Shown here piece after piece: positions 20,162 to 30,916 of a stretch of 64,000 nt of DNA; the first letter of the stretch is position 1; every line of letters begins with the position of its first letter. Source of the stretch: Croceibacterium aestuarii (GTDB lineage Bacteria; Pseudomonadota; Alphaproteobacteria; Sphingomonadales; Sphingomonadaceae); assembly GCF_030657335.1 (NCBI RefSeq), contig NZ_CP131039.1, forward strand, positions 2,868,501 through 2,932,500, given 5' to 3'. The notes beneath the pieces were generated by a model. That model saw only the letters and a list, made by a program, of their open reading frames with translations, had not been told where the DNA came from and made no database searches. The position numbers were made by a program, and so were the translations under genes.

Positions 20162-20854
20162 CTAGCGCGTCGATGCGCGCGCGGTGCGCCAGTCGGTCCA
20201 GTCCTTCCGCAGTCGCGCCGCGCCGAGCCCGTGCGGCCCGAGCAATCGGGCGGCGGCGATGCGGTCGACGCGAAAGTGGCGGAAGTCCGCGCGGATCTCG
20301 CACCACGCCACCAGCATCCGGTCGGTTTCCGAATAGCCGACGATGACCGGTCGAACCGTCCGGGTGGTGGCTTCGCCCGCCAGGGAAAGATAGTCGATCT
20401 CGAGCGCCAGGCCCTCGCGCACGGCCTTGCGCAGGACCGACAGATCGACCGTTTCCTTTGCGAGCGCCGGCACGGGGCGCGGCCCGACAGAGGGAAGGAA
20501 TGCGTGCTGGCGCATGGCGTCGGGAAGCACGGCGTGGACCTTGCTCATCACGTCGCGAGCCGAGCGTGAAATCTGCTCGTCGCCGCGCGCCATCACCCAC
20601 TGCGCGCCCAGCGCCAGCGCTTCGAGTTCGTCGATCGTCAACATCAGCGGCGGCATGTCGAAACCGTCCGCCAGGACGTAGCCAAAGCCCGCCTCTCCGC
20701 GGATCGGCACCCTCTGGCCGATGAGATCGGCGACGTCGCGGTAGACAGTGCGCACCGAAACCTCGAGTTCTGCGGCAAGGTCCGCCGCCGTCACCGGCCC
20801 GCGCGCACCCCGCATGATCTGGATGATCTGGAAGAGACGCTCGGCCCGGCGCAT
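20162..20854 (-). CDS. YafY-type HTH/WYL-domain transcriptional regulator
   Basis: The 230-residue protein has an N-terminal winged helix (RAERLFQIIQIMRGA, VTAADLAAELEVSVRTVYRD) and a C-terminal WYL ligand-binding domain (LEIDYLSLAGEATTRTVRPV, MLVAWCEIRADFRHFRVDRI). Family members respond to small ligands or nucleic acids. It is divergent from a VOC gene, with 95 nt between their starts. That is a frequent pairing, and the VOC gene is its likely target. Direct repeats in the shared spacer may be the operator. Confidence 0.9.
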   Translation of the reverse strand: MRRAERLFQIIQIMRGARGPVTAADLAAELEVSVRTVYRDVADLIGQRVPIRGEAGFGYVLADGFDMPPLMLTIDELEALALGAQWVMARGDEQISRSARDVMSKVHAVLPDAMRQHAFLPSVGPRPVPALAKETVDLSVLRKAVREGLALEIDYLSLAGEATTRTVRPVIVGYSETDRMLVAWCEIRADFRHFRVDRIAAARLLGPHGLGAARLRKDWTDWRTARASTR

Positions 20855-20857
20855 GCA

Positions 20858-20874
20858 TGCTGACTCCTGCTGAC
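20858..20874 (+). promoter_or_regulatory. Direct-repeat operator candidate between the WYL regulator and VOC gene
   Basis: TGCTGAC occurs at 20858-20864 and 20868-20874, so the copies repeat every ten bases on one face of the helix. The second copy runs into CATAAT (20874-20879), a plausible -10 for the VOC gene, and the first lies three bases before the regulator's start codon. Binding here could control both genes. Confidence 0.45.
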
Positions 20875-20949
20875 ATAATGGTGGCAGCAGCCGCGTGGCA
20901 CAAGGCGGTTCATGGCCGCCACCCGACCGGCCGTAGCAGGAGACTTGCC

Positions 20950-22654
<1,705 letters not shown>

Positions 22655-22685
22655 TCTCGCCTCGGGTCTCGCGGCGCCGGCGGAG

Positions 22686-24143
22686 CTATCCGCCCCGCCT
22701 TGCCTGCGCGGCGTCGATGCCCGGCCCGAGGGGATCCTTTTCGGCCTTCGCCGTCCCGTCGGGTCCGAACACCATGAGCTCGTCGCCGGTGCGCGAATAC
22801 TGCGGCCAGTCGGGCAGGTCGCCACCGTTGGGATCGCCGGTCTTGGCGAAGTTGACGAGATAGGTGCTGATCGCCTCGCCCATGGCATTGTCGCGCGGGG
22901 TGGTGGCGGGACCGTACTTCGCCGCCTGGGTGTCGAAGAAGAACGGAATGTCGCTGGCATGCTGCGCGCCGTTGCCCGGGTCGAGCGATTCGGCGACGTA
23001 GGAGAAGCGGTATTCGTAGACCGGCACGTCCTGCGCCGCGATCGTGCCGGCGAGACTGCGCGCTCCGCCGATCATCTGGCCGGTCTTGCCGCCGATGTCG
23101 TCGCTGGTCGCGCCGATCATGATCGGCACCCGGGCGAAGTCGCCGCCGGCATAAGCCTTGCCCGCATCGACGGCGATCGTGCCGTCGGCGAAGGGACTGG
23201 CGAATGTCCGCGCCTGCCCGGGCCGCGGGGCCATGGCGGCGAGGTTGAGCCCGTCGGTCACCTCGGCGGCGCTCATCGCCCGCAGCTTAGCCAGGGCATC
23301 CGGATCGTCAGCCGCAATGCCCTTGGCAGCCGCGAAATCGACGCCGATCTTTTCCGCGTCCCCCAAACTCTGCGGCGCCCCCGGCATCCCCTGCCCGTCG
23401 CCCCCCGACATGATCGCGGCCTTCGCGAACAGCCCCTTGGCGAGCGGCGAAGTGACCAGCGCATGGACCGACATGCCGCCGGCGGATTCGCCGACGATCG
23501 TCACGTTGTCGGGATCGCCGCCGAACGCGGCGATATTGTCCTGCACCCACTTCAGCGCGGCGATCTGGTCGAGGTAGCCGTAGTTGCCGAGCAGTCCCTT
23601 GTCCGGGTCCTCTCCGGTCAGTTGCGGGTGGGCGAAAGTGCCGAAGCGGCCGAGCCGGTAGTTGGCGCTGACCACCATCACGCCCTGTTTGGCCAGTTCG
23701 GCGCCCGAGTAGGTCGGCGGCGAGGACCCGCCGTTGACGAAGCCGCCGCCGTAGATCCAGAAAATCACCGGGAGCTTCGCCTTCGCTCCTTCCGGCTTCC
23801 ACACGTTGGCGTAGAGGCAGTCCTCCGCGGGCGGAGTGCCGAGCGGCGCGGCGTCGCTGGGGAACGGCACCTGCATGCAGTCGTGGCCGTACTCGGTGGC
23901 GGAGAGCACCCCGTCCCAATGCGCGGCCGGCTGCGGCGCGCGCCAGCGTAGGTCGCCGACCGGCGGCGCGGCGAAGGGAATGCCCTTCCAGCCGATTACG
24001 CCGTCCTCCAGCGATCCGGCCACCGTCCCCGCGGTGGTGACGACTTCGGCGGCGGCGACCTCGCCCGGCGATTGCGCTGCGTTGCACGCCCCCAGGGCTA
24101 GCGCGGCGCCGGCGGCGGCGGCCAGCCATCCTCTTGCAATCAT
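22686..24143 (-). CDS. Type-B carboxylesterase, lipoprotein
   Basis: The 485-residue protein has a lipoprotein signal with lipobox LALGAC (Cys20). The carboxylesterase landmarks follow: EDCLYANVW, oxyanion hole YGGGFVNGG, nucleophile elbow GESAGG (Ser220) and a later active-site His in ASDIPFFF-type context. It should cleave esters in the periplasm or at the outer membrane; the substrate is unknown. The much longer open frame upstream of 24143 has no gene-like content. Its terminus is 216 nt before the ccrM start, on the same strand. Confidence 0.9.
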   Translation of the reverse strand: MIARGWLAAAAGAALALGACNAAQSPGEVAAAEVVTTAGTVAGSLEDGVIGWKGIPFAAPPVGDLRWRAPQPAAHWDGVLSATEYGHDCMQVPFPSDAAPLGTPPAEDCLYANVWKPEGAKAKLPVIFWIYGGGFVNGGSSPPTYSGAELAKQGVMVVSANYRLGRFGTFAHPQLTGEDPDKGLLGNYGYLDQIAALKWVQDNIAAFGGDPDNVTIVGESAGGMSVHALVTSPLAKGLFAKAAIMSGGDGQGMPGAPQSLGDAEKIGVDFAAAKGIAADDPDALAKLRAMSAAEVTDGLNLAAMAPRPGQARTFASPFADGTIAVDAGKAYAGGDFARVPIMIGATSDDIGGKTGQMIGGARSLAGTIAAQDVPVYEYRFSYVAESLDPGNGAQHASDIPFFFDTQAAKYGPATTPRDNAMGEAISTYLVNFAKTGDPNGGDLPDWPQYSRTGDELMVFGPDGTAKAEKDPLGPGIDAAQARRGG

Positions 24144-24284
24144 GTGGTTCTCTCCTCTCGTTTGCCGCGAGCATGGCGTTCGCGCCGCCGGCGTCAAGGC
24201 CGTCCCGGGGATTGGCGCTTGCCTGTGAGAAGGCGGAATGAGACACACCCGCCGCATCACGGCACGCGTTTGAGGAGAGATCGC

Positions 24285-24992
24285 ATGGGCCTTCAAGTCA
24301 TCGGCGCCGGGCTCGGCCGAACCGGTACGCTGTCGCTCAAGCTCGCGCTCGAGCACATCGGCTTCGGCAAGTGTTATCACATGAGCGAGATGATCGCGCA
24401 CATGCGCGCGCACCTGCCGCTGTGGGTCGAGAGCGCCAAGGGCGATCCGCAGTGGGACGCGATCTTTGCCGGCTACCATTCCTCGACCGATTATCCCGGC
24501 TGCATGTTCTGGCGCGAGCTGGCGGCGAAATATCCCGAAGCCAAGATCATCCTCACCACGCGCGACCCGGACAAGTGGTTCGAATCGGTCACCGCGACGG
24601 TGATGTCGCCCGAGCACCGGGCGCGGTTCGAAGGCAATCCGCTGATGGCCGAGTTCTTCCGCCTGACGGTGTTCGACGCGGACATCGAACGCCGGCTCGG
24701 CAATCGCGAGAAGATGGTCGAGTATTTCAACACCTGGAACCAGTCGGTGATCGACCAGGCGCCGGCCGAACGGCTGCTGGTCTACAAGGCGGGCGACGGC
24801 TGGGAGCCGCTGTGCGACTTCCTCGGCGTGCCGGTCCCACCCCAGCCCTACCCGCGGGTCAACAGCCGCGAGGAGATGACCGAGCGCACCGGTCAGGTCG
24901 ACCCGTCGAAGGGCCCGCCCTCGCCCGAGATGATGGAACAGATCATCGGCGCCTATCTCGCCGACCTCAAGGCGAAGGCCTTCCCGACCTAG
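24285..24992 (+). CDS. Sulfotransferase-family P-loop protein (Sulfotransfer_4 type)
   Basis: ATG 24285, after GAGGAGAGATCGC, gives 235 residues. The protein starts with the P-loop-like PAPS-binding motif GAGLGRTGTLSLKLALE. KIILTTRDPDKWFESV follows as the 3'-phosphate-binding strand, then a helical C terminus. The family, commoner in eukaryotes than in bacteria, is thought to transfer sulfate from PAPS to an alcohol or amine; the acceptor is unknown. It converges on the alpha/beta hydrolase gene with a four-base overlap. Confidence 0.85.
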   Translation: MGLQVIGAGLGRTGTLSLKLALEHIGFGKCYHMSEMIAHMRAHLPLWVESAKGDPQWDAIFAGYHSSTDYPGCMFWRELAAKYPEAKIILTTRDPDKWFESVTATVMSPEHRARFEGNPLMAEFFRLTVFDADIERRLGNREKMVEYFNTWNQSVIDQAPAERLLVYKAGDGWEPLCDFLGVPVPPQPYPRVNSREEMTERTGQVDPSKGPPSPEMMEQIIGAYLADLKAKAFPT

Positions 24993-26020
24993 TCGCCCGC
25001 AGCGCGCGCCTCCGCGACGACCGCTTCGACCGCGTCGATCACCACCTGCGGCTTGGCGCGCTGGATGTAGTGGTGCGCGCCGGGCACGCGCATGTTGACG
25101 CCCCTGCTGGACAGGGCGGCCAGCCGGTCGTGCGCGAGGCTCCATTGCTCGAAAAACGCGTCGGATGCAGCGCGTTGATCGGCCGATGTATCGGGCGGCG
25201 CCGGAGGCTGGACGGTCGCGGTGAGCACGAGCAACGGCATATCTCCATAGTCGCGCGTGGGATTGAGAACCATGATCGATCCCTGGGGCGAGTTGGTCAG
25301 AAACGATGCCATGGTTTCATATTGGACAGGGTTGCTGGCCTTTTCGCCAAACGCCTTGGCAAGGCGGTCTGGGAAGAAAGACGGATAGGAGAGGCAATGA
25401 TCCGGATCCGGCCCGCCCAGCCTGGCAGTTCCGGCGCGAATTTCCGCGGCGCACTTGCGGAAAGCCTGGACCATCGGATCGGCCTCTGCATCCGGCACCG
25501 CCATACCGGCGCGTTCCATGAGCGCGCTCTGATTGGGGACGCTCGGATCGACCATGACCATGCCCGCGACCTGGTCCGGGTGGCGATCGGCGTAGAGCAG
25601 GCTTTCGTAACCGCCGAACGAATGACCGACGAGGATGTAGGGTCCGGGAATCGCGCCGGTCGCGAGCGCCGCCTCGAGCGCCGCGGTGGACGTCTCGACC
25701 GTGTGTTCGCCCTCGGCCCCGTCGCTGAGGCCCCAGCCGGGGCGGTCCCAGGCGCAGACCCGGGTCGTGCGCGCCATGTCCGGCTGCACGCCACCCCACG
25801 AAATGCCCGCGAAGTCAGCGAGGCCGGGGATGAGGATCACCGTAGGACTGCCCTCGCCCATGCAGGTAAAATTGGCCTTTCGGCCGTCGGGCAGCGTCAC
25901 GGCGTCGGCCGCGCTGGCATAGGGCTCCAACGTCTGTCTCATCTCCTCGGGCGATGGACCTTGTTGAGCCCTAGCGGGGCCGCAGGCCAGAAGTGCAATC
26001 ACAAACAGGCGGAGTTTCAT
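24989..26020 (-). CDS. Exported alpha/beta-fold hydrolase
   Basis: Start ATG 26020 is seven bases after AGGAGG and gives 343 residues with a Sec signal (MKLRLFVIALLACGPARAQ). The alpha/beta hydrolase core follows: TVILIPGLADFAGISW, nucleophile elbow VGHSFGGYESLLYADRHP and a late His in GAHHYIQRAKP. The substrate is unknown. The gene lies 26 nt downstream of rnhB on the same strand, so the two may be co-transcribed. Confidence 0.87.
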   Translation of the reverse strand: MKLRLFVIALLACGPARAQQGPSPEEMRQTLEPYASAADAVTLPDGRKANFTCMGEGSPTVILIPGLADFAGISWGGVQPDMARTTRVCAWDRPGWGLSDGAEGEHTVETSTAALEAALATGAIPGPYILVGHSFGGYESLLYADRHPDQVAGMVMVDPSVPNQSALMERAGMAVPDAEADPMVQAFRKCAAEIRAGTARLGGPDPDHCLSYPSFFPDRLAKAFGEKASNPVQYETMASFLTNSPQGSIMVLNPTRDYGDMPLLVLTATVQPPAPPDTSADQRAASDAFFEQWSLAHDRLAALSSRGVNMRVPGAHHYIQRAKPQVVIDAVEAVVAEARAAGD

Positions 26021-26046
26021 CGGCATGCCTCCTGCAAGACGATCCC

Positions 26047-26706
26047 TCACACCGCCTGTACCATCTCCAGCGGCAATTCGCACTGCGCGACCGGCGCGAA
26101 GCTGCGGCGGTGGAGCGGGCAGGGGCCGTGCTCGCGCAGCGCGGCGAGGTGGTCGGGCGTGGAATAGCCCTTGTTGCTCGCCCAGTTGTAGTGCGGATGC
26201 GCGAGGTGGTGCTGGCGCATCAGCCGGTCGCGGTATTCCTTGGCGACGATCGAGGCCGCGCCGATCGCCGGTTCCCTGCCGTCGCCGCCGACGATGGCGC
26301 GAGCCGGCCAGCGCCACAGCGGGGTGCGCCCGTGCGGGGTGAGGTTGCCGTCGATCAGCGCCTGGTGGCAGTCGACGCCGAGCGCCTCGCACAAGCGCTG
26401 CATCGCCAGCGCCATCGCCAGCATCGTCGCGCCGAAGATGTTGAGGCGGTCGATGTCCTCGACCTCGACCACGCCGATGCCGAAGGCGCAGCGGCGGCGG
26501 ATGCGGTCTTCGAGCACGGCCCGGGTTTCGGGCGTGAGCTTTTTCGAATCGTCGAGCCCGGCGGGTCGCGGCTTGCACAGCACGACGGCGGCTGCGACAA
26601 CCGGGCCCGCCAGCGGCCCGCGCCCGGCCTCGTCCACCCCGGCGACGAGGGCGTCGCCGAACTGGGCGCAGAAATCAGGTGTTGGCGTTCCGGAGAGCAT
26701 GACCAT
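26047..26706 (-). CDS. rnhB: Ribonuclease HII
   Basis: RNase HII cuts RNA of RNA-DNA hybrids and single ribonucleotides in DNA. GVDEAGRGPLAGPVVAAAVV holds the first catalytic Asp-Glu pair, LDDSKKLT and IDGN (third Asp) follow, and AIGAASIVAKEYRDRLM is the HII-specific motif. Starts at 26706 (219 residues) or 26700 (217) both fit. Either overlaps the 5' end of the divergent dehydrogenase gene. In many alphaproteobacteria rnhB lies next to ccrM; here about 3.6 kb separates them. Confidence 0.95.
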   Translation of the reverse strand: MVMLSGTPTPDFCAQFGDALVAGVDEAGRGPLAGPVVAAAVVLCKPRPAGLDDSKKLTPETRAVLEDRIRRRCAFGIGVVEVEDIDRLNIFGATMLAMALAMQRLCEALGVDCHQALIDGNLTPHGRTPLWRWPARAIVGGDGREPAIGAASIVAKEYRDRLMRQHHLAHPHYNWASNKGYSTPDHLAALREHGPCPLHRRSFAPVAQCELPLEMVQAV

Positions 26707-27880
26707 GAAATTCCCGTACCTCGCCCTATCGCTTCCCGCGCTGCTGATCGCAAGTTGCGGCAGCGCCCGTTCGGGGGATAGCGCGGCAAATTCGGCCGCT
26801 TCGGTGGGCACCCCGGTCGAAGCGCCCGCGGGCGCGCCCTTCGCGATAACCTCGCTCGGCGCATTCAAGGAACCGTGGGCGCTCGCGGTCGAGCCGGGCA
26901 GCGGCAACGTTTTCGTCACTCTCAAAGGCGGGGGCATGAAGTTCGTCCAGCCGGCCACCGGCCGGCTTGGCACGGTCACCGGCATGCCCGAGGTGTCGTA
27001 CGGCGGACAGGGCGGCATGGCCGACGTCGCCTTTGCCCCGGACTATGCCCGCAGCCACACGATCTACCTTAGCTGGGTCAAGGCCGACGGCGGCAAGCGC
27101 TACGGCGTGGTCGGGCGCGGAACGCTGAAGTGCGAGGAGCACGATTCGTGCGCGGTCGAGGACCTGAAGGAAATCTGGCGCCAGGTCCCGGCGCTCGACA
27201 CGTTCGGCCAGTTCGCGCTGCGCATCGCCTTTGCGCCGGGCGGCAAGCACATGTTCGTCGCCTCCGGCGACATGGCCAAGGGCGATCCGGCGCAGGACAA
27301 CAGCAACAACCTCGGCACCATCGTCCGCCTCAACCTCGACGGCACCGCCGCGGCGGGCAACCCGTTTGCCGGCCAAGGCAGCCCGACCGACCAGATCTGG
27401 ACTTACGGCCACCGCAACCCGCTGGGCCTCGCCTTCGATGCCGGCGGCCAGCTTTGGGACCTCGAGCACGGGCCCCGCGGCGGCGACGAGATCAACAAGC
27501 TGGTGCCGGGCGACAACTACGGCTGGCCGGTCGTCTCGAACGGCATCAACTACAACGGCACGCCGATCCCCGACCACGACACGCGGCCCGATTTCCACGC
27601 CCCGGCGGTGTTCTGGACCCCGGTCATCGCGCCGGGCGGGATGACCTTCTACTCCGGCAAGCTCTGGCCCGAGTGGAAGGGCCAGGCCATCGTCGCCGGG
27701 CTCGCCACGCAGTGCCTCGCCCGCGTCACGCTGGACGCCGCGGGGGACAGCGGCAAGGAAGTCGCGCGTTACGATATGGGCAAGCGCATGCGCGGCGTCG
27801 CCGAGGCGCCCGACGGCTCGCTCTACGCGATCGAGGACGGCGACGGCGGGCGGCTGCTGCATCTGACGCCCAAGCCGTAG
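26705..27880 (+). CDS. PQQ-dependent aldose sugar dehydrogenase-like lipoprotein
   Basis: The 391-residue protein has a lipobox (LLIASC) and a six-bladed propeller of the YliI/soluble glucose dehydrogenase type: FKEPWALAVEPG, GGQGGMADVAFAPDY, NNLGTIVRLNLDGT, YGHRNPLGLAFD and LEHGPRGGDEINKL. These enzymes oxidise sugars in the periplasm with PQQ; the true substrate is not known. ATG 26705 lies seven bases after GGAGAG. Its start overlaps the divergent rnhB start. Confidence 0.92.
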   Translation: MKFPYLALSLPALLIASCGSARSGDSAANSAASVGTPVEAPAGAPFAITSLGAFKEPWALAVEPGSGNVFVTLKGGGMKFVQPATGRLGTVTGMPEVSYGGQGGMADVAFAPDYARSHTIYLSWVKADGGKRYGVVGRGTLKCEEHDSCAVEDLKEIWRQVPALDTFGQFALRIAFAPGGKHMFVASGDMAKGDPAQDNSNNLGTIVRLNLDGTAAAGNPFAGQGSPTDQIWTYGHRNPLGLAFDAGGQLWDLEHGPRGGDEINKLVPGDNYGWPVVSNGINYNGTPIPDHDTRPDFHAPAVFWTPVIAPGGMTFYSGKLWPEWKGQAIVAGLATQCLARVTLDAAGDSGKEVARYDMGKRMRGVAEAPDGSLYAIEDGDGGRLLHLTPKP

Positions 27881-27923
27881 CGGATTGCCAGCCGGGTCCC
27901 CGGCCCCTATCGGCGCGCCCCTC

Positions 27924-28439
27924 ATGTCCGCTGCGACTCGCACCCTGATCCCGCTCGAAGCGGTCGACCCGGCGATGCTCGAGCAGGTGCTCGACAGGGC
28001 CTTCGGGACGGGCCGCCACGGGCGCACCGCCTACGCCATTCGCGCAGGCACCGACTGGCTCCCGGCGCTGAGCTTCGCCGCGCTCGACGAAGACGGCATG
28101 CTCGCGGGCACGATCCAGGCCTGGCCGGTCGCGCTGACCGATCCGCAGGGGCGTGCCCACCCGCTGATCATGGTCGGCCCGGTCGCGGTGCTGCCCGAAC
28201 TCAAGCACACCGGCTACGGGCGCATGCTGATGGCCGCGCAGGCCAGCGCGCTCGATCCCGCCGCGCCGCTGCCGCAAGTGCTGATCGGCGACGAGCCCTA
28301 TTACCGCCAGTTCGGCTTCGTCGAGGCCCCGCGCGGCTGGGCCTGTCCGGGCGAGTGGGACCCGGCACGGCTGTTGGTGCGCGGGGCGCAGCCGGCCGTG
28401 CTGCCGCAAGCGGGCATGCTGGGGCCTTGGCGCGGCTAG
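27924..28439 (+). CDS. GNAT-family N-acetyltransferase
   Basis: ATG 27924 gives 171 residues. The core VGPVAVLPELKHTGYGRMLM carries the acetyl-CoA-binding R/Q-x-x-G-x-G/A pattern in the form KHTGYG. LIGDEPYYRQFGFVEAP is the usual final strand of the YhbS-like subfamily. The acetyl acceptor is unknown. It follows the sugar dehydrogenase by 43 nt and comes before the DUF1285-Nudix-cca set on the same strand. Confidence 0.82.
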   Translation: MSAATRTLIPLEAVDPAMLEQVLDRAFGTGRHGRTAYAIRAGTDWLPALSFAALDEDGMLAGTIQAWPVALTDPQGRAHPLIMVGPVAVLPELKHTGYGRMLMAAQASALDPAAPLPQVLIGDEPYYRQFGFVEAPRGWACPGEWDPARLLVRGAQPAVLPQAGMLGPWRG

Positions 28440-28464
28440 GGCGATCTGGCATCGCCGTCGCACG

Positions 28465-29013
28465 ATGCCCTACGAACCCCCACCCGACCTCGCCGGACTG
28501 ACGCTGAGCGAGATCGCCGAGGCGGTTGCCGCGCGCAGATTGCCGCCGGTCGAAACATGGGATCCGCCCGAGACGGCCGACAGCCACATGCGCATCGCCG
28601 CCGACGGGACCTGGTTCCACGAGGGCCGCCCGATCGGCCGTCCGGCAATGGTTCGCGCTTTTTCCACGCTGCTGCTGCGCGACGAGGGCGGCCAGCACTG
28701 GCTGGTCACCCCCGAGTGCAAGCAGTCGATCGAGGTCGAGGACGCGGCGTTCGTCGCTGTCGACGTCAAGGCCGAGAGAGGGGCCCTCGCCTTCCGCCTC
28801 AACACCGACGACATCGTCGTGGCCGGGCCCGACAACCCGCTGCGCGCCCGCGGCGACCCCGAGGTCCCTGCCCTCTACCTGGCAGTGCGGCGCGGCTGCG
28901 AGGCCCGCCTCAACCGCTCGACCTGGCTGCAACTGGTCGAGATCGCGCTGGCCTCGGGCGACGATCTGACCGTCACCAGCCAGGGCGCTCGCTTTGCGCT
29001 GGTGCCCGCATGA
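28465..29013 (+). CDS. DUF1285-domain protein
   Basis: The 182-residue protein has the DUF1285 signatures: DSHMRIAADGTWFHEGRPIGRPAMV cut in two by its conserved Gly, a following STLLLRDEGGQHWLVTP and EVPALYLAVRRGCEARL near the end. The structure known for the family has two beta domains; no biochemical role is established. It overlaps the Nudix gene by four bases (ATGA). DUF1285, a CoA pyrophosphatase and cca are a conserved alphaproteobacterial neighbourhood. Confidence 0.9.
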   Translation: MPYEPPPDLAGLTLSEIAEAVAARRLPPVETWDPPETADSHMRIAADGTWFHEGRPIGRPAMVRAFSTLLLRDEGGQHWLVTPECKQSIEVEDAAFVAVDVKAERGALAFRLNTDDIVVAGPDNPLRARGDPEVPALYLAVRRGCEARLNRSTWLQLVEIALASGDDLTVTSQGARFALVPA

Positions 29014-29612
29014 GCGCCCTGTTCGATCGCCTCAGCCGCCTGTTCCATGCGAGCCACCACGTCGGCCCGGTGGGCCTGCGCGATGACAGCGCCTTCGCCC
29101 CGCCCGAACTGCGCCCCGCCGCCGTGCTGATCGCGGTGACCGATCGGCGCGAACCCGGGGTGCTGCTGACCCACCGGCCGGACACCATGCCGAGCCATCC
29201 CGGCCAGGTCGCCTTTCCCGGCGGCAAGCTCGAAAGCGGCGAGGATGCGGTTGCCGCCGCGCTGCGCGAGGCGGAGGAGGAACTGGCGATTCCCCCGGCG
29301 CAGGTGCGGGTGATCGGCGAGGCGCACAGTTTCGTGACCGGTTCGGGATTTGCCCTGACCCCGGTGCTCGGCATGATCCCGGCCGACCTGCCGCTGGTGC
29401 CCGATCCGCGCGAAGTGGCTGGCTGGTTCGAGGCGCCGCTGCGCTTCGTGCTCGACCAGCGCAACCATGTCCGCAAGCGCGGCCTGTTTCGCGGGCACGA
29501 GCGCGACTACACCGAGATCGAGTGGCAAGGCCACCGGATCTGGGGAATTACCGCGGGCATCTTGAGCAACCTTTCGCACCGCCTCGCCTGGCAGGACCTC
29601 GTCGATGGCTGA
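29010..29612 (+). CDS. Nudix hydrolase, CoA pyrophosphatase type
   Basis: The 200-residue protein has a Nudix box (GGKLESGEDAVAAALREAEE followed by EL), preceded by the CoA-pyrophosphatase signature LLTHRPDTMPSHPGQVAFPG. These enzymes split CoA and its derivatives into phosphopantetheine and 3',5'-ADP. The start overlaps the DUF1285 stop by four bases. A palindromic repeat lies 16 nt after its stop and leads directly into cca. Confidence 0.92.
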   Translation: MSALFDRLSRLFHASHHVGPVGLRDDSAFAPPELRPAAVLIAVTDRREPGVLLTHRPDTMPSHPGQVAFPGGKLESGEDAVAAALREAEEELAIPPAQVRVIGEAHSFVTGSGFALTPVLGMIPADLPLVPDPREVAGWFEAPLRFVLDQRNHVRKRGLFRGHERDYTEIEWQGHRIWGITAGILSNLSHRLAWQDLVDG

Positions 29613-29628
29613 GCGGCACATCCAATCT

Positions 29629-29688
29629 CCGTTCGTGGTGGGCCTGTCGAACCACGCGCGCGTTCTTCGACAGGTTCAGGACGAACGG
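29629..29688. repeat. 60-bp palindromic repeat (family C) at the cca start
   Basis: The element has outer arms CCGTTCGT/ACGAACGG (29629-29636, 29681-29688) and inner arms CCTGTCGAA/TTCGACAGG (29643-29651, 29666-29674). A second member lies at 35114-35182. The right arm ends two bases before the GTG start of cca and carries its only possible ribosome site (AGGA, 29678-29681). Confidence 0.9.
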
Positions 29689-29690
29689 AA

Positions 29691-30875
29691 GTGAGCCCGA
29701 AAACTCTTGAGGCCGAATGGATAGCGCGCGCCGATCTCGCCGCCCTGGTCGCCGCGCTCGGCCCGGGCACGGTGCGCTGGGTCGGCGGCGCGGTGCGCGA
29801 CACCTTGCTCGGCAAGCCCGTACACGACATCGACGCCGCCACCACGCTCGAACCGGCGGAAGTCGTTACCCGGCTCGGCGCGGCGAAGATTCGCTCGGTC
29901 CCGACCGGTATCGAGCACGGGACGGTAACCGCGATCCTAGAAGGCGGGCCGGTCGAGATCACCACCCTGCGGCACGACGTCTCGACCGACGGGCGGCGCG
30001 CCACGGTGAAGTTCGCCAACGACTGGCAGGACGATGCCGCGCGGCGCGATTTCACCATCAATGCGCTCTACGCCGATCCTTCGAGCGGCGAGGTGTTCGA
30101 CTGGTTCGGCGGGCTGGAAGATCTCGAGACCGGCCGCGTGCGCTTCATCGGCGATGCCCGCGAACGCATTCGCGAGGACCATCTGCGCATCCTGCGCTAC
30201 TACCGCTTCCAGGCCCGCTTCGGGGCCGCTCTCGATGCGGCATCCGAGCGAGCCTGCATCGAACTCGCCCCGACGATGAAGGGCCTGAGCCGCGAGCGCG
30301 TGGGGTGGGAACTGCAGAACCTGCTGGCGATCGCCGACCCGGTGGCGACGGTGCAGCGGATGTACGATGGCGGCGTGCTCGGCGTCGTCTTGCCCGAAGC
30401 GTCCGACGCGGGGATGGAGGCGCTTGCCGCGGTGGTCGCCAAGGAGCGCGAGGCCGGGCTGCCGCCCTCGCCGCTGCGCCGCCTTGCCGCGCTGCTCCCC
30501 GCCGACGAGAAGGTGGCCGCGCAGGTCGCCTCGCGGCTGCGGTTGTCCACCGCCAACAAGAAGCGCCTCGTTGCGGCAGCGCGGCGCAGCGGCACGCCGA
30601 GCGATCCGCACGTACTCGCCTACCGCCTCGGCCGCGAGGCGGCGATCGACCGGCTCCTGCTGGCCGGCCAGGACCCCGCCGCGCTCAGCGGCTGGGAGAT
30701 CCCCGTCTTGCCGCTCAAGGGCGGCGAGATCGTCGCGCGCGGGGTCGCCGCGGGGCCCGAAGTGGCGCGCATCCTGCAAGCCGTCGAAGAGCGCTGGATC
30801 GGCGAGGGCTTCCCGCCCCGCGAGCGGGTCGAGGCCTTGCTCGACGCCGAGCTCGGTGCACGAAAGCCAGTCTGA
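29691..30875 (+). CDS. cca: CCA tRNA nucleotidyltransferase
   Basis: The 394-residue protein adds or repairs the CCA end of tRNAs. The class II nucleotidyltransferase head has RWVGGAVRDTLLGKPVHDID (with the DxD metal site), ARRDFTINALY and the RNA-binding FGGLEDLETGRVRFIGDA, followed by the neck REDHLRILRYYRF. Start is GTG 29691 in frame with the first helix; no nearby ATG fits. The palindromic repeat immediately before it may fold over the start region. It is the third gene of DUF1285-Nudix-cca. Confidence 0.94.
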   Translation: MSPKTLEAEWIARADLAALVAALGPGTVRWVGGAVRDTLLGKPVHDIDAATTLEPAEVVTRLGAAKIRSVPTGIEHGTVTAILEGGPVEITTLRHDVSTDGRRATVKFANDWQDDAARRDFTINALYADPSSGEVFDWFGGLEDLETGRVRFIGDARERIREDHLRILRYYRFQARFGAALDAASERACIELAPTMKGLSRERVGWELQNLLAIADPVATVQRMYDGGVLGVVLPEASDAGMEALAAVVAKEREAGLPPSPLRRLAALLPADEKVAAQVASRLRLSTANKKRLVAAARRSGTPSDPHVLAYRLGREAAIDRLLLAGQDPAALSGWEIPVLPLKGGEIVARGVAAGPEVARILQAVEERWIGEGFPPRERVEALLDAELGARKPV

Positions 30876-30916
30876 ACACTCGCTTCATCGCGGCTTCAGT
30901 CACGATTTGGCATATT

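Noticed and set aside
22686-25145. An 819-codon minus-strand frame that could suggest a much larger esterase
   Set aside because: The signal peptide and lipobox at 24143 mark the true start. The upstream part lies opposite the sulfotransferase gene and has no recognisable content.
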